64,000 bases of DNA from positions 20,702,828 to 20,766,827 of the forward strand of contig NC_087076.1 of assembly GCF_026151205.1 (NCBI RefSeq). The letters are read 5' to 3'. Numbering within the stretch: the first letter of the stretch is position 1; each line of letters begins with the position of its first letter. The translations under genes were made by a program, and so were the position numbers. This DNA comes from Bolinopsis microptera. Taxonomy: Eukaryota > Ctenophora > Tentaculata > Lobata > Bolinopsidae. This document shows positions 36,201 through 48,200 of this stretch, piece after piece. Under the pieces are notes generated by a model, which was given only the letters and a program-made list of their open reading frames with translations, ran no database searches and had not been told where the DNA came from.

Positions 36201-39200
36201 TTTTAAAATGTAGCATTCAAAATTTTATGGATTCAAGTTGGCTCCTTTAGTCTAGATTCATTTAGAAAATTCTCGAAGTTCGAGTAATACAGTATTCTCA
36301 GGGTTTGGCGCTTAAGGAAGCTTCACATCCGAGACCGATTTCCACGAATCAATTTAATATTGTAGCTACAAGTCAACAACAGTGCAAGTGGGAAGGAAGT
36401 GAATCTAGCCATTGCTACTATATCAGGGGAACTCGTGTGTTCTAGGCTTAAGCAAGCTTCACATCCTAGATCATCTAGAGTACAGTGCAGACAACCCCCT
36501 CCATTATACATCCCTGTCCCGCTTTAAGTCCGAAGTTTATCATTGTTTATTGTCCAATATTGTATCTAGCCTGGCAGAAGCAAGCTTCAGATCCAAAGTC
36601 AGGCCATAAATATCGACACAAGGTCGAAGTCACTTTCAGAATAGCGAATCGTCTATCATGCTGATGAGAGTCAAATCTTAGAATTCGATCTACCGAGTTG
36701 GTATGAAGAAAAGTATAAAGATGTTTGTGGGCTAGGCTGTATACTTCTTTTAAAAAATATTTCCTTGCGTTTCAAATAAATTAAAGAATTCTCAGAAATT
36801 TTTTATTTAATTTCAAAATTTGCAATTGCATATTCATCCGGTAATTATTCTAATGGATACGCTAAGCATTTCAAACTAATCTTGACCTGGGAGAAGAGCT
36901 GACCAGTGACAAGTCGGCCGCAAAGCGGCCGAAAAATATATAGCCTTTTTTTCTTCCCAAACTGGATTCCTAGTCATATTTAAAATTTATTCCACTGGGG
37001 GAGAAGGATCAGGAAGACCCAGGAGGAGGAGGACCCAGAAGGAGGACCTAGGAGGAGGAGAAGGAGAACTGAGGAGGATGACTCAGGAGGAGGAGGACTC
37101 AGGAGGAGGACTGAGAAGGAGGAGGACTGAGGAGGATGGCTGAGGAGGATGGCTGAGGAGGATGACTGAGAGGGAGGAGGAGGAGGAAGAGGAGGAAGAG
37201 GACTGAGGAGGAGGAGGAGAAGGACTGAGGAGGAGAAGGAGGACCCAGGAGGACCCAGGAGGAGGAGGACCCAGGAGGAGGACCCAGGAAAAGGCCCCAG
37301 GAGGAGGAGGAGGACTGGGGAGGAGGAGAACTGTTGAAGACTGATGAGGAGGACTGAGGACGAGGAGGAGTAGGAGGAGGACTGAGGAGGGGAGGAGAAA
37401 GAGGACTGGGGAGGATCAGGAAGACCCAGGAGGACCCAGGAGGAGGAGGAGGACCCAGGAGGAGGAGGAGGACTGAGGAGGACTGAGGAGGAGGACTGAC
37501 GTCTGACGATGACTAAGAAGGAGGAGGACTGAGGAGTACTGACGAGGATGGGTGAGGAGGATGGCTGAGGAGGATGACTGAGGAGGATGACTGAGAGGGA
37601 GGAGGAGGAGGACTCAGGAGGAGGACTCAGAAGGAAGAGGAGGAGGACTCAGGAGAACTGAGGAGGACTGAGGAGAACTGAGGAGGAGGAGGAGGAGTAG
37701 GACTGAATAGGAGGAGGAGAAGGAGGGGGACTGGGAGAGGACTGGGGAGGAGGAGGACTGATGAGAAGGATGAGGAGGAGGACCGATGAGGAGGAGGACT
37801 GAGGACCGAGGAGGAAGAGGAGGAGGATGAAGAGGAGGAGGAGGACCCAGGAGGAGGAACACTGAGGAGGAGGACTGAGGAGGACTGAGGAGGATGGCTG
37901 AGGAGGATGACTGAGAGGGAAGAGGAGGAGGAGGAGGAGGAGGAGGAGGAGGACTCAGGAGGAGGAGGAGGACTGAGGAGGACTCAGTAGGAAGAGGAGG
38001 AGGACTCAGGAGAACTGAGGAGGACTGAGGAGAACTGAGGAGGAGGAGGAGGAGTAGGACTGAATAGGAGGAGGAGAAGGAGGGGGACTGGGAGAGGACT
38101 GGGGAGGAGGAGGACTGATGAGAAGGATGAGGAGGAGGACCGAGGAGGAGGAGGACTGAGGACCGAGGAGGAAGAGGAGGAGGATGAAGAGTAGGAGGAG
38201 GACCCAGGAGGAGGAACACTGACTGAGAGGGAAGAGGAGGAGGAGGAGGACTCAGGAGGAGGAGGAGGACTGAGGAGGACTGAGAAGGAGGAGGAGGAGG
38301 AGGACTGAATAGGAGGAGGAGGAGGGGGACTGGGGGAGGACTGAGGAGGAGGATGGAGGACTGAGGAGAAGGATGAGGAGGAGGACTGAGGAGGACTGAG
38401 GAGACACTCCGGCTGAGGAGGATGGCTGAGGAGGATGACTGAGAGGGAGGAGGAGGAGGAAGAGGAGGAAGAGGACTGAGGAGGAGGATGGAGGACTGAG
38501 GAGAAGGATGAGGAGGAGGACTGAGGAGGACTGAGGTGACACCCCGGCTGAGGAGGATGGCTGAGGACGATGACTGAGAGGGAGGAGGAGGAGGAAGAGG
38601 AGGAAGAGGACTGAGGAGGAGGAGGAGAAGGACTGAGGAGAAGAAGGAGGACCCAGGAGGAGGAGGACCCAGGAGGAGGAGGACCCAGGAGGAGGACCCA
38701 GGAAAAGGCCCCAGGAGGAGGAGGAGGACTGGGGAGGAGGAGAACTGTTGAAGACTGATGAGGAGGACTGAGGACGAGGAGGAGGAGTAGGAGGAGAACT
38801 GAGGAGGGGAGGAGGAAGAGGACTGGGGAGGATCAGGAAGACCCAGGAGGACCCAGGAGGAGGAGGAGGAGGAGGACCCAGGAGAAGGAGGAGAACTGAC
38901 GAGGATGGGTGAGGAGGATGGCTGAGGAGGATGACTGAGGAGGATGACTGAGAGGGAGGAGGAGGAGGACTCAGGAGGAGGACTCAGAAGGAAGAGGAGG
39001 AGGACTCAGGAGGAGGACTCAGGAGGAGGACTTAGGAGAAATGAGAAGGAAGACTGAGGAGAACTGAGGAGGAGGAGGAGGAGTAGGACTGAATAGGAGG
39101 AGGAGTAGGAGGGGGACTGGGAGAGGACTGGGGAGGAGGAGGACTGATGAGAAGGATGAGGAGGAGGACCCAGGAGGAGGAGGACTGAGGACCGAGGAGG

Positions 39201-42200
39201 AAGAGGAGGAGGAGGACCCAGGAGGAGGAGGACTGAGGAGGACTGAGGAGGATGGCTGAGGAGGATGACTGAGAGGGAAGAGGAGGAGGAGGAGGAGGAC
39301 TCAGGAGGAGGAGGAGGACTGAGGAGGACTGAGAAGGAGGAGGAGGAGGAGGAGGACTGAATAGGAGGAGGAGGAGGGGGACTGGGGGAGGACTGAGGAG
39401 GAGGATGGAGGACTGAGGAGAAGGATGAGGAGGAGGACTGAGGAGGACTGAGGACTGAGGAGGAAGAGGAGGAGGATGAAGAGGAGGAGGAGGACCCAGG
39501 AGGAGGACCCAGGAGGAGGACTCAGGAGGAGGAGGAGGAGGACTGGGGAGGAGAAGGACTGTTGAGGACTGATGAGGAGGACTGAGGACGAGGAGGAGGA
39601 GTAGGAGGAGGACTGAGGAGGGGAGGAGGAAGAGGACTGAGGAAGATCAGGAAGACCCAGGGGGAGGAGGAGGAAGAGTAGGAGGAGGAAGCATCTAAAT
39701 GTTATTTCCATTTTTGTCCGTTTTTGTCCATTTTTGTCCGTTTTTGTCCGCTCTATTTTTTGTCTGTTTTGAAAATATAGGGTACCGAACGGACAAAAAA
39801 CATGATCCCCCTATAACAGCAAAAATTGAACATTTTATTTAACAATTTAGGTGTCCATTAATGTCCGCCTATGTCCGCCTATGTCCGTCTATGTCCGCCT
39901 ATGTCCGCCTATGTCCGCCTATGTCCGTCTATGTCCGCCTATGTCCGCCTATGTCCTGTCCTTTTTGGATTCTATGAGACAAGCGGACATAGACGGACGT
40001 GACACCCCCCCCTTTGTAGTAATCTGCCTGTTTACTACTCTTTAATCCATACAATTATAATACTTAATACCTAATATGTAATATTAAGTGTGTTTATACA
40101 CACGGTTCTGTGAGGAACTAGTTATCTGCACAGGATGTTGATCATAAAGCTCTACTACCCTCCAGTTTCAAACAAACTACTCGATCTTTGAAATAGTAGC
40201 TAACATTGCATTCTATTTGTAAGTTAAAAATAAAATAAATAAAATAATAGTACTATATCAAACAGTTAACCGTATTCTAACCTCTTGAGGGGGAGGTTTA
40301 GCGAGGTATTTCTCCATGATAACAGAGAGAGCGATAGCGGAGAGTATACACACAACCGGAGTAAGTGTTAACATCAGTCGAACCATCACCCCCGCGAAGT
40401 AGGACGCGAACACTGCGTATAACAGAACTGAGAGTGTTACTTGGTGTTACTTGGTGTTACATGGGAGTGTTACTTGGTGTTACTTGGGAGTGTTACATGG
40501 GAGTGTTACTTGGGAGTGTTACTTGGTGTTACTTGGGAGTGTTACTTGGGAGTGTTACTTGGGAGTGTTACTTGGTGTTACTTGGTGTTACTTGGGAGAG
40601 TTACTTGGTGTTACATGGGAGTGTTACTTGGTGTTACTTGGGAGTGTTACTTGGGAGTGTTACTTGGGAGTGTTACTTGGGAGTGTTACTTGGTGTTACT
40701 TGGGAGTGTTACTTGGGAGTGTTACTTGGGAGTGTTACTTGGGAGTGTTACTTGGGTGGTTGGCTACTCGCCAGTTCTAGTGCCAACATTTCAGAGTATC
40801 GTTTTGACGGAATTAAAGTCCTGGAGCCTCAATTTTATTTCTCAGTGAAAACTGAAGTCCATATTTATTATCCATCAACTAGAAAGAGGGGGTAATTCGT
40901 AAATAGAATTGAGCCGAGAAAAGCAATTTAGATAATCCCTCACTTTTAAGGAACTTACCTAAGACATTTCCTTTCCCCAAACTTATCAATAAATTTGTAG
41001 TATAGTTTGTGGTCAAGGTGCAAGTTCCATGTAAAATTAACTTTATCAACTTGCGTTTGTGCACGTTAAAATCCCAACTTTGCGGTCTCAATATTAACTT
41101 AGAAATTACCATATCACATTTAACGCCATTAGATTTATTTTACCACTGACCCCATCAGCCCCTCTGTCTACTTGATAGGGACTATGATTATCGTTTTGAC
41201 ATGGAATTTCCCACTAAACTATAAATCTTAAAATTACCGATGCTAAACTTTCAGCGTTAAAGTTGTAAAACAACGACTAAAAGGAAGTTAAAATGACATA
41301 TTTTAACAAGAGACTCACTAAAAACACGTTCGGTAGTGAGGTTCTTGAAGCAGATCCAGGCTCCAGCAGGGAAGAGAGGGACCATGATGTGGAGATCGAA
41401 GAAGAATGCTACCCAGGTGGTAGGTTGGTGCTCTGATACTGATGCAATGATCGGTATGTGGATCTTTGCATACCTGCAGGGAGAGAACGTGTCACAACGT
41501 GTCACAACATGTTACAACATGTTACAACGTGTCAAAACATGTAACAACATGTTACAACGTGTCAAATACATGTTACAACGTGTCAAAACATGTTACAACA
41601 TGTCACAACATGTCACAACATGTCATGTCACAACATGTCACAACATGTTACAACATGTTACAACGTGTCACAACGTGTCACAACATGTTGCAATATGTCA
41701 CAACATCTCAGATATGAGACGAGAGGGTGCTCATGCTGCTTGAATCTAGATACAGATTATTAAAAATGATTTGGGACTGAGTTAAGATGTGTAAGGTGAC
41801 ATGAGTAGGACCCAATCACCTTTTATGTTTCTTTCATTACAATATCCACGGTGCGGTGGAAAATGGATCAGTCATCAGCTTCATCTGTATTCACGATATG
41901 CAATGTCCATTTATTTTGGTAGCTTTAGTACTTGAAAAGGGTGTGCAGGGGCGGATTGTACAGCTTGAGCAGAGTGCTACAGATTTTGCAACAAATTTTC
42001 CTGCTTTATTTAGTTACTTAATTCAAGCTGTTCAGAATCCAATCATTTGAATTGCGTAATGTACTGTGGCTCAAGAGTATAGTGGACACGGGAGCTTGGA
42101 TAAATTGAAAAATGAGAATACTGACTCACCAAGTGTCCCACAAAGAGTAGAATCTGCCACTAATTACTCACCCAGTGTGTCACAAAGAGTAGAATCTGCC

Positions 42201-45200
42201 ACTAATTACTCACCCAGTGTCCCACAAAGAGTAGAATCTGCCACTAATTACTCACCCAGTGTCCCACAAAGAGTAGAATCTGCCACTAATTACTCACCCA
42301 GTGTCCCGCAAAGAGTAGAATCTGCCACTCATTACTCACCCAGTGTCCCACAAAGAGTAGAATCTGCCACTAATTACTCACCCAGTGTCCCACAGAGAGT
42401 AGAATCTGCCACTAATTACTCACCCAGTGTCCCACAAAGAGTAGAATCTGCCACTAAATACTCACCCAGTGTCCCACAAAGAGTAGAATTTGCCACTAAT
42501 TACTCACCCAGTGTCCCACAAAGAGTATAATCTGCCACTCATTACTCACCCAGTGTCCCACAAAGAGTAGAATCTGCCACTAATTACTCACCCAGTGTCG
42601 CACAAAGTGTAGAATCTGCCACTAATTACTCACCCAGTGTCCCACAAAGAGTAGAATTTGCCACTCATTACTCACCCAGTGTCCCACAAAGAGTATAATC
42701 TGCCACTCATTACTCACCCAGTGTCGCACAAAGTGTAGAATCTGCCACTAATTACTCACCCAGGCCAGTGTCCCACAAAGAGTAGAATTTGCCACTCATT
42801 ACTCACCCAGTGTCCCACAAAGAGTAGAATCTGCCACTAATTACTCACCCAGTGTCCCACAAAGAGTAGAATTTGCCACTCATTACTCACCCAGTGTCCC
42901 ACAAAGAGTATAATCTGCCACTCATTACTCACCCAGTGTCGCACAAAGTGTAGAATCTGCCACTAATTACTCACCCAGGCCAGTGTCCCACAAAGAGTAG
43001 AATTTGCCACTCATTACTCACCCAGTGTCCCACAAAGAGTAGAATCTGCCACTAATTACTCACCCAGTGTCCCACAAAGAGTAGAATCTGCCACTAATTA
43101 CTCACCCAGTGTCCCACAAAGAGTAGAATCTGCCGCTCATTACTCACCCAGTGTCCCACAAAGAGTAGAATCTGCCACTAATTACTCACCCAGTGTCCCA
43201 CAAAGAGTAGAATTTGCCACTCATTACTCACCCAGTGTCCCACAAAGAGTAGAATCTGCCACTAATTACTCACCCAGTGTCCCACAAAGAGTAGAATCTG
43301 CCACTAATTACTCACCCAGTGTCCCACAAAGAGTAGAATCTGCCGCTCATTACTCACCCAGTGTCCCACAAAGAGTAGAATCTGCCACTAATTACTCACC
43401 CAGTGTCCCACAAAGAGTAGAATTTGCCACTCATTACTCACCCAGTGTCCCACAAAGAGTAGAATCTGCCACTAATTACTCACCCAGTGTCCCACAAAGA
43501 GTAGAATCTGCCACTAATTACTCACCCAGTGTCCCACAAAGAGTAGAATCTGCCGCTCCAAGGTGCCACATATCCAGCCCACGTCAGGCCGGTCAGCAGC
43601 ATAAAGCCCAGTACTGATGAAATAAGGAATCCCGTCTTGAACAGCACCTGATCGGAAATACTCTTACAGTTTCTTGTACGAGTTCCTTTGAAATGTTAGG
43701 TCTAGAGTAAGAACAATTAGACGACCTTGTCACTAACACATCATACAGTAATATCGGCATTTCCAATCTTTAAAAGGGTGAATCTGTCGGATGATAATGA
43801 CACTGGGTTTAAAACAAATGGGGGATATTTAACCTCAAACTGCTTCTTGGTAGTAGCAGCTTTAACGTAGTGTAGAAAAGCCACGATCTGGAGTAACCCG
43901 AATACGCCGAGAGCGGCCATGTGCTCGCTGGTGCGGAGCGGCTGGAATCCCACGAAGGGAACCTGCATGCTGCAGATCAGACCAACTATGTAGAACGTGC
44001 TGTATGCTGCGGAGAGTAGCTGTGTGTCATGTTGATTGAGGGGGGGGGGGGGGGGGAAGTAAATACAGTAATTTATATGTTTTATAGTTGTGTCGTTGTT
44101 CTTGTGAGTTGCGATGATGTAAGAGTTAAGTTTAAGGAAAGTAAAGGATTTTGTTTATACTTTTTAACGCTAGACTATATAAGTCATACATAAGTATTAC
44201 CACAATTAGTATACTATGGTCTATGATACTGTTATAGGTAGCCAAAATTCTAAAGTATTTGCTATATTTTGTAAGATCTTGGCTATATTTGGAATGAAGC
44301 CGTACAGCAGCTGACAAGTAATGTCGTAATGCCTATTTTATGTACGGCTAAAGTGAATTTGTATAAAACAACAGGCTCCATTATAACCGAACATGCATAT
44401 AATCAAACTTACAAAATTTCCAAATAACTTACAGATGTATATTTTAGCGCTGAATTTGCCCATGAGCAGGACAACGAGGACGTGAAGGGGCACGAGGTTG
44501 GTGATGAAGACATACCCACCCCAGGCTGAGACCATGTAGAAATAGCTGAGAGCAGCCAGTATCGCCCACGTTACTGAACCCTTCTTCATTGCGCGGATCT
44601 GGGAATGGCAGTTATTTGGGTTATTTAGTGGAAATATTTTAATCTTTTCGGGTTCTTTAGTTTTTAAATATCTGGAATGGAATGTTTTAAGGTGAAATAC
44701 AACCACAGGAGCATTTAATCACCAGAAGGTCTGACAAAATGTAAGGAATAAAATATAAGCTGACCTATCGAACTCAATATCGTATACAAGGCACAAGCTA
44801 ATATTGTTATAATTAAGTTAATTGTTACAAATATAATTAAGCTAATTGTTATAATTAAGCTAATTTCTCTAATGTAACTTACCCACAAGAAGAAGGTGAG
44901 CATGAGAGCGAAGATGGCAATACCTTCGTTGTCATAACTACCAGCAACAGATCTGGATATGTAGCCGGGTGCTGTAACATTACCTCAGTTAATAACATTG
45001 TCATGGTGATCACACAGTTGTCATGGTCATCACTATCTCTCCACCGCATTACACAGAGTATATTACAGGTATTTAAGTATGAAGGTAATACGGAGGTCTC
45101 AGTATTCTAGAGGAGATTGGTATAAATTCATTTATAATGAGTCGCGTAGTTCAGGGCTACTACTACTACTACTACTACTACTATTACTACTACTACTAGT

Positions 45201-48200
45201 TCAGGGCTTCTACTACTACTACTACTACTACTGTAAAATCCGGATTGGAGTATTATTTATGAGTCGCATTGTTGTAATGTATTCTGGGTAAAAATTATCT
45301 TTATCCCGGTTGTTGCGACAAGTAAAAATGCTCTTATTAGGGAAAGGAGATTACTCGACGTTTCAATGTAACTACATCGTATTCATGATCTCAAATTATT
45401 TGTTGTATAGTAGTGTTGAAAGTATTTTAATACTTTCAACACTACTATACAACTACTATATAGTAGTGTTGAAAGTATTTTAATACTTTCAACACTACTA
45501 TACAACAAATAATTTGAGATCATGAATACGATGTAGTTACATTGAAACGTCGAGTAATCTCCTTTCCCTAATAAGAGCATTTTTACTTGTCGCAACAACC
45601 GGGATAAAGATAATTTTTACCCAGAATACACTACTACTACTACTACTACTACTAGTTCAGGGCTACTACTACTACTAATTATAGTCCCGCAGACGGACTA
45701 AGCTATAAATATAAGTCACTAGTTAAAGTTTCCCATCACTAGTCCCGCAGACGGACTAAGCTATAAATATAAGTCACTAGTTAAAGTTTCCCATCACTAG
45801 TCCCGCAGACGGACTAAGCTATAAATATAAGTCACTAGTTAAAGTTTCCCATCACTAGTTCCTAATCACATTTACTCGAGTATTTGACCCGACCCCGGCC
45901 CCGGATGAGTGCCTCAATCTGGGATTCCCTCCCATTTCCATATTAAAATTAAATGCCTATTCCTAGTGCGTGTATCATTTATAATAAACCAACAGGATAT
46001 ACTACTGCTACTGCTACTGCTACTGCTACTGCTACTGCTACTGCTACTGCTACTGCTACTGCTACTACTGCTACTACTGCTACTACTGCTACTACTGCTA
46101 CTGCTACTGCTACTGCTACTGCTACTGCTACTGCTACTGCTACAATGGGATCTATACCAATCAATAACTTCAAAATATGTTATAATTTATGTGCCGATCT
46201 GTATCATAAAAGTAAATAAAGCGATGAAGCTATGTGTCAGACGGGTCAGACACCTATTTACATAATATACAGAAAGTGTTTTTACGCTGCATCAAGTTAT
46301 TAACGTAATGTAAATGATGGCCAGTATTAACACCCTCAGGGGATAGATTCCGTTCTGAAGGGCAGGGAGGATAATGGACGAGATTTCCATTTTATAAAGC
46401 AATGGTAAGCTTATGAGAAAAACTGGTCGGAACATCTAACATACAATAAAGTGCTACTGCTTTTTAAAGGTGATGGTCAGCTTTTGACTGTACACTGTAC
46501 AGTATACAACTTAGTCCAGGATAAGTCTTAAAGACGTTTCATTTCACAAAGTAATGCGCTAGAAACTAAGAATTCCAGGATAAAAATTCCACCCGGTAAA
46601 TTGCAATCTTAAAATATCGATAAATTTTGACTTGTCATTAGTTATTCTCTCGATACATAATCTTTAAAAGTTTAGTCAAATGACAATAATGTATTTCCGA
46701 AAAGTAAATTTGACATAGATCATAAGTATTAAATGTTTTTACGTGTTACTATCCAAGTTATACGCAATTAAGAGAATAAATAACCATTATTATTTAATGA
46801 AGTCACTAAGCTACACTTCAGCAAAGTACACACTCCTAGAAAATGAGAAACCAAATTTCAATCTACCTGAACATGTTGATTACAATGTTTTACCTATAGC
46901 GATGAAGCTGAACATGTTGATTACAATGTTTTACCTATAGCGATGAAGCAAGCAGCCAGCAGCCCTGCTCCAGTGCTCCACAGTTCACGTGTAAGGAGGA
47001 ATGTTGTTATAGCTGTCAGACCACTGGAAAATGGGTAATTAGAATAATTAGCTTGATGGTCATTTATCATATTTATATTAATAAGAATACAATTTGAGAG
47101 AGGTAGAAGTTGTATTATAACTTTATAACAATAAAATTGCGTGTTTTTTCAATGTAGCTTGATTTTAGTTGATTGTTGTGTTGTAAGTGTCAAGGAAGCG
47201 TGGTAGATATGGTATAATTGTTGTACGTTCTGAATGATTTATTTTTGGTCAAAGCTAAGGCAAGTGCAGACTGCAGCTGTACTCCTGACCATTTTTCTCG
47301 AATTTCAGTTTTTGAGAAAACTACATAAAAGAATATTACATATGATACAGCGCCAAGGGACCAATGAGATTCTGTGAAATTTTAAATGCACTCGACGACA
47401 ACATATAAAAGTTTAAGTATCCGTAGTTAAAAGAAATCTCTACCAGTGTTGTCATTACGAGTGACAACTACATTCGGTAATTATGAGATACACGATTGTC
47501 ACGTGCCTTAATCGCAAGAGTGAGATTAATTAAAATAACTGTCACGTGAGCAGTCTGACAACCAATCATACCAGTTTCTAACAGCAACACTGGATAGATT
47601 ATAGAAATATTAATACACAAGCCAAATAATCATTATATATTCGACAATATATAATCTGAAATCAAAGTTAACACAGAGAGCTGGTGTTACCTGAAGATAG
47701 GAGCCAGGAAGACACATATATCTCTGATGTGGAAGGGTATGTTGAGGGAATGTAGAATCCAGTGTATAGTGCCCGAGGTTAACATCAGGCCTGGATATAC
47801 CTGTATGTGGGGCGTCAACTAGACCCCTCATTAAACACCCAGCAAGTATAACACCTTGTACAGACAAGGTGTTATACTTCTTCACTTTATAATGCTATCG
47901 GTAAACAATTAAAAAAATGTGGATCCTTTTAAGCTGGCCCCTAAGATCTTAGTAATAAACTCGATTATTTTGTAACTTTAACACAATGTGCTGATTTACA
48001 GCTTGATAGTGTTATTAAACTATTTAAGACTTACGGTGCCACCGACAATGCGACCAAGGGGGTACCATGCTCTAGAGTCGAACCAGTTTAGGAAATTGTA
48101 GAAACCATTCTCAACCATGTGGTGAGTTGCACGGTAGTTAAACCTGGGGTGTCATGCTGACATCTTCTAGTTGTTCAATGGCTTTGGGTTTATTTTCGGA

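Larger units (their letters stand above)
35355..40012. mobile_element. 4.66-kb foldback element with poly-G termini and TTTGTA target-site duplication
   Basis: The left end is G9 then TGTCATGTCCGTCTATGTCC. The right end, reverse complemented, is G8 then TGTCACGTCCGTCTATGTCC. TTTGTA flanks both sides (35349-35354 and 40013-40018). Each terminus is itself a hairpin: GTCC-rich units on one side and GGAC-rich units on the other of a shared loop, CCTTTTTGGATTCTATGAGA, present in the same orientation at about 35397 and 39960. The interior has about 1.2 kb of unique sequence and 2.7 kb of GGA repeats. No transposase frame. It sits in STT3 intron 10. Confidence 0.75.

Noticed and set aside
37614-39711. 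Ser/Pro/Leu-rich minus-strand frames
   Set aside because: Compositional products of the GGA polypurine array; no signal peptide plus domain structure or splice context.
40365-40895. Frames with repeated LLGVTWECY
   Set aside because: They run through the 10/13-bp array and the antisense of STT3 exon 10.
42066-42530. 154-codon plus-strand frame with repeated [12 protein letters not shown]
   Set aside because: It is the antisense of the 42-bp exon-donor minisatellite of STT3. A unit length divisible by three keeps it open by chance.
45909-46265. Poly-Leu and Ala-Thr frames
   Set aside because: Products of the CTG/CTA microsatellite in an STT3 intron.
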